NCBI RefSeq assembly: GCF_017094505.1
Contig: NZ_CP064787.1
Span: 1,674,001 to 1,738,000, forward strand
From: Halapricum desulfuricans
Lineage (GTDB): Archaea > Halobacteriota > Halobacteria > Halobacteriales > Haloarculaceae
Direction of reading: 5' to 3'
DNA length: 64,000 nucleotides
This document shows positions 52,089-61,105 of this stretch, in pieces. A program made the translations under genes and the position numbers. The notes beneath the pieces are model-generated. The model searched no databases, was not told the origin of the DNA, and worked only from the letters and a program-made list of their open reading frames with translations. Numbering within the stretch: position 1 is the stretch's first letter; each line of letters begins with the position of its first letter.

Positions 52089-53351
52089 TCAGGACGACAG
52101 TACGGCCTTTTCGGCTTCGACCTGAACGAGATAGGAGCCGTCGGCGTTAGTCTCGATCGCCTCGAAGGCGCGTTCGGTCCCGATCTGGACGAGCGCCCAC
52201 GCCGCGCTCGCGCGCACGCTCTCCTCGGAGTCGTCGGCCAGCACGTCGGAAAGCGGCTCGACAGCGCGCGTGTCACCGATCCGACCGAGCGCGCGGGCGG
52301 CCGCGGAGCGAATCTCGGCGTCCTCGGCCGCGAGCCGGTTCGCAACCGTCTGTGTGGCTTCGTCGCTGCCTATCGCGCCGACAGCGCGGAGCGTCTCCAG
52401 TTGCAACGAGCGGTCCCCGTCGCCGTCGATGAAATCAAGCAGCGTGTCAAGCGCCTCGGGGTCGCCGATCTTGCCGACGACTCTGATCGCCTTCTCGTTG
52501 CGCTTGCCCGCCATCGGCAGCACGTCCTCGAGCGCCTCCGGCGGCGCGATCCGGGCCAGCGACTCGAGGACGTTCTCCTCCATGAAGTGGTCTTTGCCGC
52601 CGGGAAGCTTCTCCAGCGCGAGCAGGATCATCTCGATCGCTTCCTCGTCGCTGCGGTCGTGCTGGTATCGCTTCTCGTAGAGTTTGACCGCGCTCCACTC
52701 CGGGGGATAGTCTTTACGCCGCTGGGACGTCAGCACCTCGTAGAACCCCTCGGCCTCGAGCTGTTCGCGGACCGTCAGGTCGTCCCAGGACTGGGCGGCC
52801 TCGACGCCCTCCTCGAGACCGTCGACCGCAGTCAGGAGCGCCTCGATGGTCTCCGCGTCCTCGTCGGGATCGAGAGCGAGTTCCGAGAGCGCTTCGACGG
52901 CGGCGTCGAGTCGCTCGGCCGATTCGCCGTCCTTGACCGTCGCATCGATCTCGTCGCCGATCTCCTTCAGAAAGCCCGCCACGGCGTCGTCCAGTTCCGC
53001 GCTGCCTGTCTCGGTCCAGCGAGTCCCCTCGACCGTCGAGACGACGCTTTCGAGGTCGTCGGTGACGTCCTCGAGATAGGGGCCGCGCTGTGCGTCGAGG
53101 TCCTCCCGGAGGTCCTCTAACCGGTCCTGGAGTTCCGCGCCCGGATCGTCCTCGTCTTCGTCGTCCGGTTCGGGCAGGTCGGCGGCCTCGAGCGCCTCGG
53201 CGGTCGCGTCCAGCGTCGCCTCGACGTCGTCGAGGTCTGCCTCCGTCTCGGCGGCCTCAAGCGACTCTGTCACCGAGTCCAGCCGCGACTCGAAGTCCTC
53301 GAGGTCGGTCAGCGCCGCCTCGCCGTCGTCCGGCTCGTCCCCGTTGCTCAT
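52089..53351 (-). CDS. HEAT-repeat protein
   Basis: ATG 53351 gives 420 residues. The N-terminal part (about 1-150) is a very acidic coiled-coil-like helical region. C-terminal repeats of the HEAT/PBS lyase type follow: VLESLARIAPPEALEDVLP, AIRVVGKIGDPEALDTLLDF, ALGRIGDTRAVEPLSDVL, and AWALVQIGTERAFEAI (about 260-410). These form a curved scaffold for protein binding. A longer in-frame extension to 53498 is Arg-rich and unlikely. Same strand as pssA upstream, with 61 bp between. Confidence 0.85.
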   Translation of the reverse strand: MSNGDEPDDGEAALTDLEDFESRLDSVTESLEAAETEADLDDVEATLDATAEALEAADLPEPDDEDEDDPGAELQDRLEDLREDLDAQRGPYLEDVTDDLESVVSTVEGTRWTETGSAELDDAVAGFLKEIGDEIDATVKDGESAERLDAAVEALSELALDPDEDAETIEALLTAVDGLEEGVEAAQSWDDLTVREQLEAEGFYEVLTSQRRKDYPPEWSAVKLYEKRYQHDRSDEEAIEMILLALEKLPGGKDHFMEENVLESLARIAPPEALEDVLPMAGKRNEKAIRVVGKIGDPEALDTLLDFIDGDGDRSLQLETLRAVGAIGSDEATQTVANRLAAEDAEIRSAAARALGRIGDTRAVEPLSDVLADDSEESVRASAAWALVQIGTERAFEAIETNADGSYLVQVEAEKAVLSS

Positions 53352-53412
53352 ACCCCTGTCTGTGGGTGTCTCGGGCAAGAGCGTTTCCCTTCCGGCCACC
53401 GCGCTCGGGACG

Positions 53413-54108
53413 TCACCGCGACCGCGGGTATACCACCGGCGCGAGCAACAGATACGCAAGCGCCGCCGCGAGCAGAGCCCGCGGGAACACGCGCGCAAAC
53501 GCCAGCGGCGCGAGCACGGCTCCGGCCTGCACGACCCCCATCGCCAGGGCGTCCCGTTCGGCCAGTTCGGGATACTCGATCGAGGTGATCATCAGGTAGA
53601 CGAACAGGCCGGTCGCACCGAGCAGGACCGCGGGGTCGATCACTCCCGACAGATACGCCGCCGCCAGCACCGTCGCCGCGAGCGTCGTCTGGACGCCCCG
53701 GGTCGTCCGATCGTCCAGGTCGTAGGCGGTGTACATCGCGAGCCGGACGACGGCGGCGGCGACGTACAGTGCCGGGACCGTGAGCGTCACGACCTCGACA
53801 ACAGACAGCGTCGCGAGTTCGAGTCCCCACTCCCGGCTGGCGATCGCGTAAACGAACACCGCGGGCGCGACGCCGAAAGAGGCGACGTCGGCCAGCGAAT
53901 CGACGTACTCGCCGACCCGCGTGCTGCCGTGGACGCGAGCGAGCACGCCGTCGAGCCCGTCGGCGATCGCCGCCAGCAGGACGAGCCGCGCGGCCAGTCG
54001 CGGGTCGATCGTCGCGGCCACGGCGGCGGCAAAGCCCAGCGTGGCGTTGGCGACGGTCACGACGTCGGCCGCGCCGAGGCGGCCGAGAAACCGGGGCCGG
54101 AGCTGCAT
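53413..54108 (-). CDS. pssA: CDP-alcohol phosphatidyltransferase, archaetidylserine synthase type
   Basis: ATG 54108 gives 231 residues with about six transmembrane helices. The family signature is present: DGLDGVLARVHGSTRVGEYV followed by DSLAD (about 50-74), with the aspartates that bind CDP-alcohol and metal. The SLADVASFG run is typical of PssA/archaetidylserine synthase. Family knowledge: in haloarchaea this enzyme with PssD supplies the lipid used to anchor proteins processed by archaeosortase ArtA. It is head to head with the halocyanin gene. Confidence 0.85.
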   Translation of the reverse strand: MQLRPRFLGRLGAADVVTVANATLGFAAAVAATIDPRLAARLVLLAAIADGLDGVLARVHGSTRVGEYVDSLADVASFGVAPAVFVYAIASREWGLELATLSVVEVVTLTVPALYVAAAVVRLAMYTAYDLDDRTTRGVQTTLAATVLAAAYLSGVIDPAVLLGATGLFVYLMITSIEYPELAERDALAMGVVQAGAVLAPLAFARVFPRALLAAALAYLLLAPVVYPRSR

Positions 54109-54290
54109 ATCCGTCTCGTCGCCGAGGGTCGACTTAGGCCGTTCGGTCTCGGGGTAGCGTCCTGTCGAGCCACATAGTGACCGGTGTCCGTCTGTTCCGG
54201 TCGACCGCACGACTGGTACGGTCGTACCGGCACAGCGGTCGCTGTCTCCCCACCCGAGACCTCTTTGCCCTCCGGCCCCGACCGGTCGGT

Positions 54291-54698
54291 ATGAAGCGAC
54301 GGGCGTTTCTCGCGACCGGCGGGGCCGCGTTCGCCGGCGGCTGTCTGGGCCTCGGAGCCGGCGGCTCGGGCTACGATATCGGCATGACTTCGATGTCCTT
54401 CGAACCCGAGACCCTCTCTGTTCCGGCCGGGACGACGGTCGTCTGGAAGAACACCAACTCCCGCGCCCACACGGTCACGGCCTACGAGGACCGAATTCCC
54501 GAGGCGGCCGAGTACTTCGCGACCGGCGGGTTCGACAGCGAGGACGAGGCCCGCGAGCAGTGGTACGCCAACGGCGGCGGCAACCTCTACGGGGGCGAGA
54601 CGTTCAGCTACACTGTCGAGGTGCCCGGCACCTACGAGTATTTCTGTGTGCCCCACGAGGGCGGCGGGATGGTCGGGCGGATCGAGGTGAGCGAGTGA
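54291..54698 (+). CDS. Halocyanin-like blue copper protein
   Basis: 135 residues. The start MKRRAFLATGGAAFAGGC has a twin-arginine-like signal and a Cys18 lipobox (AGGCLG). The plastocyanin-type copper site is seen as His60 in RAHTVTAY, then Cys and His in EYFCVPHEGGGMVG (about 116-129) with Met. It carries electrons at the outer membrane face. Single gene, convergent with the small helical protein gene after nine bases. Confidence 0.9.
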   Translation: MKRRAFLATGGAAFAGGCLGLGAGGSGYDIGMTSMSFEPETLSVPAGTTVVWKNTNSRAHTVTAYEDRIPEAAEYFATGGFDSEDEAREQWYANGGGNLYGGETFSYTVEVPGTYEYFCVPHEGGGMVGRIEVSE

Positions 54699-54707
54699 TA
54701 CTGGCGG

Positions 54708-55106
54708 CTATCCGTCCTCGTCTGCGTCCTCGAGTGCACTCTTGATCGCCGGGATCGTGCCGGTCAGATCTCCGACCGCCTCGTGTGCCGCCTCGATATC
54801 AGCGATGAGGTCTTCGACCTCCGCGATCGCCGCTTCGAGGTCGTCAGCGTCCTCGAAGGCGTCGGCACGTTCGCCCATCGTGTACCACTTCTTGGCGTCC
54901 CGTAGCGCCTCCTCGGCGTCGCCGACGTCGAGTGCGGTCTTGAGTCCGTTGAGCGCGCCGAGCGTGTTGTCAGCGTCTGTCTCCCAGATTGCCTCGGCGT
55001 CGGGCAGCGCCTCGCGCGCCTGTTCGAGGCTTCCCTCGACGTCTGCGCGCATATCGGTCGCCGCTTCGTCGAACAGTTCGTCGTCGTCGAACGTCGCCTG
55101 ACTCAT
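54708..55106 (-). CDS. Small acidic helical protein (DUF5790-like)
   Basis: ATG 55106 gives 132 residues, MSQATFDDDELFDEAATDMRA at the start, and then long amphipathic helices with repeated Glu/Ala/Asp heptads. Its start matches a haloarchaeal family I recall as DUF5790. No signal, no cofactor site. Function unknown; the coiled-coil shape suggests a protein-binding role. Confidence 0.8.
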   Translation of the reverse strand: MSQATFDDDELFDEAATDMRADVEGSLEQAREALPDAEAIWETDADNTLGALNGLKTALDVGDAEEALRDAKKWYTMGERADAFEDADDLEAAIAEVEDLIADIEAAHEAVGDLTGTIPAIKSALEDADEDG

Positions 55107-55216
55107 ACCGTGTGATTCGACACCATAGCACCTAAAGGCATGCCCGAAAGTGAAAGTGAAATCCACGGAAAGAACGCGGCCGAAAAGCAGGGGCCGAAGC
55201 AGTCTAGCGGGACGCG

Positions 55217-55543
55217 CTAGCCGGACGCTTCGACGCGCTCGGCGACGGTCTCCAGATCGTCCGTCGTGAGCGCGGTCGGCTCGTCGGACGCGCCCGGCTC
55301 GAAGGCCAGTTCGTACTCGTGCCAGTCGCCGATCCGCGCCGTCTCGTCGAGGATCTCCGCTTCACTGAATCCCGCGTCCGCGTCCGACACCACGATCTTA
55401 CTCGGCGTCGTCGCCGTCTCGCGACGCGGCTCCAGTTCCATGTCGTAGATGTGCCAGTCGCCGAACCGTGCCGTCACGTCGAGCACCTCTCCTTCCGGGA
55501 ACCCAGCGACCGATTCGGTCAGTCGATATGCCTCTCGTCCCAT
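55217..55543 (-). CDS. Haloarchaeal protein with an internal duplication
   Basis: 108 residues. Two units repeat: GFPEGEVLDVTARFGDWHIYD (about 14-34) and GFSEAEILDETARIGDWHEYE (about 58-78), each with TAR-GDWH. Each unit is preceded by a short strand. The repeat suggests a pseudo-dimeric small beta fold or two binding sites. I do not know the family. The start MGREAYRLTES is supported by a TATA-like AT region on the opposite side (55545-55585). Confidence 0.8.
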   Translation of the reverse strand: MGREAYRLTESVAGFPEGEVLDVTARFGDWHIYDMELEPRRETATTPSKIVVSDADAGFSEAEILDETARIGDWHEYELAFEPGASDEPTALTTDDLETVAERVEASG

Positions 55544-55706
55544 GCAGTTACACGTATTAACTCGAAACTGAAAAAACTTTTGTTAGCGACTCGCCTCTCC
55601 CCTTGTGACACTGCGGCGACAGACCGATCGACCTTTTAGTGTGGTCCACACGAGACGCACGTATGGTCACACAGATGCCTCGTGGGCGCTGGCCCGGTGA
55701 ATATCG

Positions 55707-57116
55707 ATGGTAGACCTCGTCGTGTCGTCGCTACAGCTGGTGCTCGCACTCGGGCTGGTGGTGCTGAACGGGTTCTTCGTCGCCTCCGAGTTCGCCTTCG
55801 TCAGGGTGCGCGCCACCTCGGTCGAGCAGCTCGCCGAGGAGGGGCGGACGGGTTCGGCGACGTTACAGGAAGTGATGGACAACCTCGACGACTACCTGGC
55901 CGCGACCCAGCTCGGGATCACGCTCGCGTCGCTGGGTCTGGGATGGGTCGGTGAGCCGGCGGTCGCAGCGCTCCTCGAACCCGCCCTCGGGCCGTTGCTT
56001 CCCGCCGGGCTCGTCCACCTCGTCGCGTTCGCGATCGGGTTCAGTATCATCACGTTCTTGCACGTCGTCTTCGGCGAACTCGCCCCGAAGACGATCGCCA
56101 TCTCGCAAGCCGAGCGACTCTCGCTGTTTCTCGCGCCACCGATGAAGCTCTCCTATCGCCTGTTCGCGCCCGGGATCGTCGTGTTCAACGGGACCGCGAA
56201 CGCGTTCACTCAGTTGCTCGGCGTCCCGCCGGCCTCCGAGAGCGACGAGACGCTCGAGGAACGCGAGATCCGACGCGTCCTCGCCCGCTCCGGCGAAGCG
56301 GGCCACGTCGATCAGTCCGAGGTCGAGATGATCGAGAGCGTCTTCGACCTCGACGATACGACCGTCCGGGAGGTGATGGTCCCCCGACCGGACGTCGTGA
56401 CCCTCTCCGGCGACCGGAGCCTCTCCGAGATCCGCGCCGCCGTCCTCGAGGCCGGTCACACCCGGTATCCCGTTGTCGCGGCGGAAAATCACGATCAGGT
56501 GACCGGCTATCTCGACGTGAAGGACGTGCTCGGCGCCGGCCACGCCGGCGAGGAGGAGACGACAGCCGCCGAACTGTCCCGAGAGATCATGGTCGTCCCG
56601 GAGATGACGTCGCTCCGGGAGCTGTTGTTGCAGTTTCAGGACGAACACCGGCAGATGGCCGCTGTCGTCGACGAGTGGGGCGCGTTCGAGGGGATGGTCA
56701 CCATCGAAGACACCGTCGAAGCCGTCGTGGGTGACCTCCGCGACGACTTCGACGTCGGTACCAGCGAACCGGTAATCCGACAGGACGGGCCGGACGCATA
56801 CGACGCCGACGGGGCTGTCCCGCTTTCGACTGTCAACGACATCCTGGGGACGGACTTCGAGGCCGAAGGCTACGAGACGCTCGCGGGGCTCGTACTCGAC
56901 CAGCTGGCGCGCGCGCCCGAACAGGGAGATACCGCTTCGCTCGATGGATTTACCGCGGAAGTGACGGCCGTCGACGGCTCCCGGATCGAAGCGATACGAC
57001 TGACGCGAGACGAACCGACCAATGAGGGGCCCGAAGCCGGCGGTGCTGACAATCGAAGCGATCCCGCCGGCGACACTGACGGCACCGACCGCGACGCCGA
57101 CGAACCGTCCGAGTGA
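55707..57116 (+). CDS. CNNM/CorC-type (hemolysin C-like) membrane protein with CBS pair
   Basis: 469 residues. The DUF21 (CNNM) membrane domain has three to four helices (about 5-27, 60-90, 94-120, 130-150) with NGFFVASEFAFVRVR (about 20-34). A CBS pair follows (about 205-330; VREVMVPRPDVVTL, YLDVKDVLGAG), and then a CorC/HlyC transporter-associated domain (about 350-430). Such proteins affect magnesium or cobalt efflux and bind nucleotides through CBS. A Ser/Glu/Asp tail ends the chain. Single gene. Confidence 0.9.
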   Translation: MVDLVVSSLQLVLALGLVVLNGFFVASEFAFVRVRATSVEQLAEEGRTGSATLQEVMDNLDDYLAATQLGITLASLGLGWVGEPAVAALLEPALGPLLPAGLVHLVAFAIGFSIITFLHVVFGELAPKTIAISQAERLSLFLAPPMKLSYRLFAPGIVVFNGTANAFTQLLGVPPASESDETLEEREIRRVLARSGEAGHVDQSEVEMIESVFDLDDTTVREVMVPRPDVVTLSGDRSLSEIRAAVLEAGHTRYPVVAAENHDQVTGYLDVKDVLGAGHAGEEETTAAELSREIMVVPEMTSLRELLLQFQDEHRQMAAVVDEWGAFEGMVTIEDTVEAVVGDLRDDFDVGTSEPVIRQDGPDAYDADGAVPLSTVNDILGTDFEAEGYETLAGLVLDQLARAPEQGDTASLDGFTAEVTAVDGSRIEAIRLTRDEPTNEGPEAGGADNRSDPAGDTDGTDRDADEPSE

Positions 57117-57233
57117 CCGTCGACCACTCTCGATCCGATTACTAGATCCCCATCAAAATATTACTAATGATAGCCATAGAAAGCCGGTGAGCAACAGCCA
57201 AGTTAATACGACGACGTGAGCTAGATCGAGACG

Positions 57234-59723
57234 ATGAGCGAACGGGAACGCGAGGGGCGGGACGCCGCGTCGTTCGAAGTCCCGGAGATGGACTGTCCCA
57301 CGTGCGCCGGCAAGATCGAGTCGAGCGTCGAACAGCTCGACGGCGTCGAAGCCGTCGATCCGCAGGTCGCCAGCGGCCGGGTCACCGTCACGTTCGACGA
57401 CGGGGCAACGACGCCCGAAGAGATCGCCGAGCGGGTCGAGACGGCCGGTTACACTGTCGAAGACACCGACGAGACGACGACGTTCGACGTGCCCGGGATG
57501 GACTGTGCCTCGTGTGCGGGCAAGGTCGAGAACGCTCTCGAGAACGCCAGCGGCGTCACGGGCTACGAGACGCGCCCGACCGCCGGCACGGTCGTCGTCA
57601 CCTACGACCCGGACAGGACCGACCCGGCGGCGATCGTCGACGCCATCGAGGCCGCCGGCTACGAGGTGACTGGCCGGGCCGACGAGACGACCGGGGCCGA
57701 TCGCGAACCCATCTGGCGGAGTTCGCGGGCGATCAAGACCTGGGTCAGCGGCGTCTTCGTCGCGCTCGGGCTGGCGCTTGCGTTTCCGCTCGCCGAGGGG
57801 AACGCTACGGTCGGGTCATTGCTGGGCAACGACTTCGCGCTCGCGGACGTCGCCTTCCTGCTCGCGGTCGCCGTCGGAGGCCAGGAGATCTTCCGGAACG
57901 GCTACTACTCCGCGCGCAACCGCAACCTCGACATCGACTTTTTGATGACGATCGCCATCCTCGGCGCGCTGCTGGCGAGTCTCGGGTTCGGCGAGCCGCT
58001 GTATCTGGAGGCCGCGACGCTGGCGTTCCTGTTCAGCGTCGCCGAACTCCTCGAACGCTATTCGATGGACCGGGCCCGCGACTCGCTGCGCGAGCTGATG
58101 GACCTCTCGCCGGCGGAGGCGACCGTCCGCCGGGACGGCGAGGCCCGTACGGTCCCGGTCGAGGCGGTCGAACCCGGCGACGTGGTGATCGTCAGGCCGG
58201 GCGAGAAGATCCCCGTCGACGGCGAGGTGATCGAGGGGACCAGCGCGGTCAACCAGGCACCGATCACCGGCGAGAGCGTCCCCGTCGACAAGACCGTCGG
58301 CGAGGCGGTGTTCGCCGGGACGATCAACGAGGAGGGATACCTGGAGGTCCGGACGACGGCAGCGACCGGCGACGACACCCTCTCGCGGATCGTCGAACTC
58401 GTCGAGGACGCCCAGTCGAACAAGACCGAACGCGAGCAGTTCGTCGAGCGCTTCTCGGCGTACTACACGCCGGTCGTCGTCGGGTTCGCGATCGTCGTCA
58501 CGCTCGCGAGCCCGTTCGTGCTCGGCCGCAGCTGGTCGACGGCCGTCGTCTACGGGCTCACGCTGCTCGTGTTGGCCTGTCCCTGCGCGTTTGTCATCTC
58601 CACGCCCGTCTCGGTCGTCTCGGGGATCACGAGCGCCGCGAAGAACGGCGTCCTGATCAAGGGGGGCAATCACCTCGAAGCGATGGGTGCCGTCGAGGCG
58701 GTCGCGTTCGACAAGACCGGGACGCTCACCAAAGGCGAGCTCGCGGTCACCGACGTGATCCCGCTCAACGGAAAGTCAGAAGCGGAGGTCCTGCGGTGCG
58801 CTCGCGGGCTCGAATCCCGGAGCGAACACCCGATCGGCGAGGCGATTGTCGAGGAAGCGACCAGTGCCGGTGTCGACGGCCGCACCGTCGAGGACTTCGA
58901 GACGCTGCCCGGCAAGGGCGTTCACGCGGACCTCGACGGGACGCCTCACTACGCCGGCAAACCGGGCCTGTTCGAGGAGCTGGGGTTTGACCTCTCGCAC
59001 GTCCACGCGACGACCGACGGCGGCGTCGTCACGCGCACGGCCAAGCAGCTCTGTGATCGGCACAACTGTCTCGACCTGCTCGAGGAGACCGTGCCGGCCC
59101 TGCAGGCCGAGGGCAAGACGGTCGTGCTGGTCGGGACCGACGAGACGCTTGAGGGCGTGATCGCGGTCGCCGACGAGATCAGGCCCGACGCCGCCAGAAC
59201 CGTCACACGGCTGCGGGAGGCGGGCGTCGAGCGGACGGTCATGCTGACCGGCGACAACGAGCGCACTGCTCGCGCGATCGCCGAGGCGGTCGGCGTCGAC
59301 GACTTCGAGGCCGAGCTGTTGCCCGAGCAGAAGGTCGAGGCGATCGACGACCTCGTCGCGGAGTTCGACGACGGCGTCGCGATGGTCGGCGACGGGATCA
59401 ACGACGCCCCGGCGCTGGCGACCGCGACCGTTGGCGTCGCGATGGGGGCGGCCGGAACGGACACGGCCCTGGAGACAGCGGACATCGCGCTGCTGAGCGA
59501 CGACCTCTCGAAGTTGCCGTATCTGTACGAGTTGGCCAACGACGCCAACGGCGTCATCAGACAGAACATCTGGTCGAGTCTGGCGGTCAAGGCCGCGCTC
59601 GCGCTCGCCGTCCCGTTCGGGTACGTCCCGATCTGGCTGGCCGTCCTGGCGGGCGACGCCGGCATGACGACGGCCGTCACCGGCAACGCCATGCGACTCT
59701 CGCGGATATCGCCCGAGGAGTGA
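57234..59723 (+). CDS. P1B-type heavy-metal ATPase, Zn/Cd/Pb-like with two HMA domains
   Basis: 829 residues. Two N-terminal heavy-metal-associated domains bear MDCPTCAGKI (about 20-29) and MDCASCAGKV (about 91-100). Eight transmembrane helices follow. The intramembrane metal site CPCAFVISTPVS (about 450-461) matches the Zn/Cd/Pb (P1B-2) form rather than the CopA form (CPCALGLATP). The phosphorylation site is DKTGTLTKG (about 495-503), with TGDN and MVGDGINDAPAL (about 718-729). It uses ATP to pump divalent soft metals out. Single gene. Confidence 0.92.
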   Translation: MSEREREGRDAASFEVPEMDCPTCAGKIESSVEQLDGVEAVDPQVASGRVTVTFDDGATTPEEIAERVETAGYTVEDTDETTTFDVPGMDCASCAGKVENALENASGVTGYETRPTAGTVVVTYDPDRTDPAAIVDAIEAAGYEVTGRADETTGADREPIWRSSRAIKTWVSGVFVALGLALAFPLAEGNATVGSLLGNDFALADVAFLLAVAVGGQEIFRNGYYSARNRNLDIDFLMTIAILGALLASLGFGEPLYLEAATLAFLFSVAELLERYSMDRARDSLRELMDLSPAEATVRRDGEARTVPVEAVEPGDVVIVRPGEKIPVDGEVIEGTSAVNQAPITGESVPVDKTVGEAVFAGTINEEGYLEVRTTAATGDDTLSRIVELVEDAQSNKTEREQFVERFSAYYTPVVVGFAIVVTLASPFVLGRSWSTAVVYGLTLLVLACPCAFVISTPVSVVSGITSAAKNGVLIKGGNHLEAMGAVEAVAFDKTGTLTKGELAVTDVIPLNGKSEAEVLRCARGLESRSEHPIGEAIVEEATSAGVDGRTVEDFETLPGKGVHADLDGTPHYAGKPGLFEELGFDLSHVHATTDGGVVTRTAKQLCDRHNCLDLLEETVPALQAEGKTVVLVGTDETLEGVIAVADEIRPDAARTVTRLREAGVERTVMLTGDNERTARAIAEAVGVDDFEAELLPEQKVEAIDDLVAEFDDGVAMVGDGINDAPALATATVGVAMGAAGTDTALETADIALLSDDLSKLPYLYELANDANGVIRQNIWSSLAVKAALALAVPFGYVPIWLAVLAGDAGMTTAVTGNAMRLSRISPEE

Positions 59724-59839
59724 TCGAATCGCGCGGTCCGGCCCACCACAGAGCTGTCGGTCCCCGGATCACGTCGCCGTCCGTCGACAGTCCCGAAAGG
59801 AAACCTATTTTACTGCCCTGCCGTTACCCCGTAGTGCGA

Positions 59840-59913
59840 GGGCCGGTAGCTCAGTCCGGCAGAGCGTCTGACTCTTAATCAGACGGTCGCGTGTTCAAAT
59901 CGCGCCCGGCCCG
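59840..59913 (+). tRNA. tRNA-Lys (anticodon CTT)
   Basis: 74-nt cloverleaf: acceptor arms GGGCCGG (59840-59846) and CCGGCCC (59906-59912), D arm with GGTAGCTCAGTCCGGCAGAGC, anticodon stem TCTGA/TCAGA with loop CTCTTAA (anticodon CTT), T arm GTGTTCAAATCGCGC, discriminator G59913. CCA is not encoded. Its 3' part is repeated four times further to the right. Confidence 0.95.
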
Positions 59914-60022
59914 CTCTAAACTGTTCAGCGTCGGGTGTCCTCACGTGACTGCACCGCGTTGCGGGCACCACTCCTCGAAAACTTTAGAATCCAAAAGGCC
60001 GGGCGCTCACTTCGTTCACACC

Positions 60023-60072
60023 CGGTGAAACGGCTCGCTCCGCTCGCCGTATGCTGGTTCAAATCGCGCCCG
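60023..60072 (+). repeat. 50-bp direct repeat ending in a tRNA-Lys 3' fragment (left copy)
   Basis: Matches 61798-61847 with two mismatches. Both copies contain CGGTGAAACGGCTCGCT and end with GGTTCAAATCGCGCCCG, the T arm and 3' part of tRNA-Lys. The pair is 1.78 kb apart and encloses the islet with the Cys-rich secreted protein. Confidence 0.85.
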
Positions 60073-60164
60073 ACCTGCCTTTGCGACGAATAATTCATGG
60101 GGAGCGAAGTGGCTACAAGCGATTTGAACTCTGGAAGTCTGAGCGCGAGCGACCGTCTTCCTCC

Positions 60165-60182
60165 GGTTCAAATCGCGCCCGG
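60165..60182 (+). repeat. tRNA-Lys 3' fragment, copy B
   Basis: GGTTCAAATCGCGCCCGG, identical to tRNA-Lys positions in the T arm and acceptor start. It is preceded by GAGCGCGAGCGACCGTCTTC, which resembles the sequence before copy D (GAGCGAGCAGGACTGTCTTC). Confidence 0.8.
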
Positions 60183-60499
60183 ATCGCTGTCAACTACTCC
60201 ACCCTCAACGAGCGAACCCGTCAGCGGGGAACGAGTAGGATGGTTCCTCCCGTTTTTACGACGCGTTTTGTAGGAACTCTTGCGTCCGCATCCAATCGCC
60301 CAGAACGGGAGCAAGAACGCATGACCTCAGGACGGTAGCTAGAGGGGACAGGAAATGATCGACCGACCTCCGACGCCGTTTATTATTCAACGAGATAAGT
60401 CCCCTCCGAGGTTATGTACAAGCAGGTCGGTCAATTGTCAGCCGAAGTATTAACTGTATAACTACACCCACTGGATGAGATACCCTCAATGACCGTTTC

Positions 60500-61105
60500 A
60501 TGTCTGATCAACAGCGCGAAAGTCGAGGAATCAACAGACGAACAGTCCTGAAAACGGCTGGGATGGCGACGGTCGGCCTCGCAGCGTACTCCGGAACCGC
60601 GAGTGCCACGCCGCCCACGGAGATCAGGTTCTGTGGCTGCTCACAGATCTGTTTCGGAGAGAATGATGGCAGAAACTTTGTCTTGTATGTGACCGAAACG
60701 GAGGACGGCTACGACTGCGAGCTCGACGAGGTCGGCGTTGGGGCGACCTGCGAAACGGCCGGTGACGACGAGAAGATTATCGGGCTTTTCAATAGGAGAC
60801 TGGACGACTACCGATTCTTCAAGAATCCAAACAACTGCGCATCGCGAGCACTCAGTGACCTCGGCCTTGACGAGCCTGATGGAGAGACTGTTGGAGACAT
60901 CGACTGCCCCCTCCCGGATGATCTCGAGGACGACATCCTTTACATGTTCTACGAGCGTGTCAGCCGTCACGAGTACGTCGTCAACGATCCGAAGAGCGTG
61001 AATGTCGGCAAAGTTATAGTTCGAACCCGTAAATGCAATCCGCCGAGCCAGTGGGAGGATGATCCGAACGGACCGCCGAACGACCGCGGACAGGGGCCGC
61101 CGTAG
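60500..61105 (+). CDS. Tat-exported Cys-rich protein in a tRNA-flanked islet
   Basis: 201 residues. A twin-arginine signal NRRTVLKTAG (about 12-21) runs to ATASA-like GTASATPP (about 34-41). The mature part begins with IRFCGCSQICFGENDG (about 43-58), then KNPNNCASRAL, DIDCPLPDD and KCNPPSQWEDD, giving eight or so Cys, probably in disulfides. The end is Pro/Gly/Asp-rich. I remember similar CGCSQ-type haloarchaeal secreted proteins but no proven function. Location between two tRNA-Lys repeats points to mobility. A secreted toxin, halocin-like peptide precursor or surface factor are options. Confidence 0.8.
   Translation: MSDQQRESRGINRRTVLKTAGMATVGLAAYSGTASATPPTEIRFCGCSQICFGENDGRNFVLYVTETEDGYDCELDEVGVGATCETAGDDEKIIGLFNRRLDDYRFFKNPNNCASRALSDLGLDEPDGETVGDIDCPLPDDLEDDILYMFYERVSRHEYVVNDPKSVNVGKVIVRTRKCNPPSQWEDDPNGPPNDRGQGPP

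Larger units (their letters stand above)
59914..60499. other. Non-coding stretch with two copies of the tRNA-Lys 3' end
   Basis: No gene. Copy A is at 60056-60072 (GGTTCAAATCGCGCCCG) inside a 50-bp unit 60023-60072; copy B is at 60165-60182. A TTTATTATT promoter-like element at 60379-60387 lies about 115 bp before the next gene. These copies are footprints of integration events at tRNA-Lys. Confidence 0.75.
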
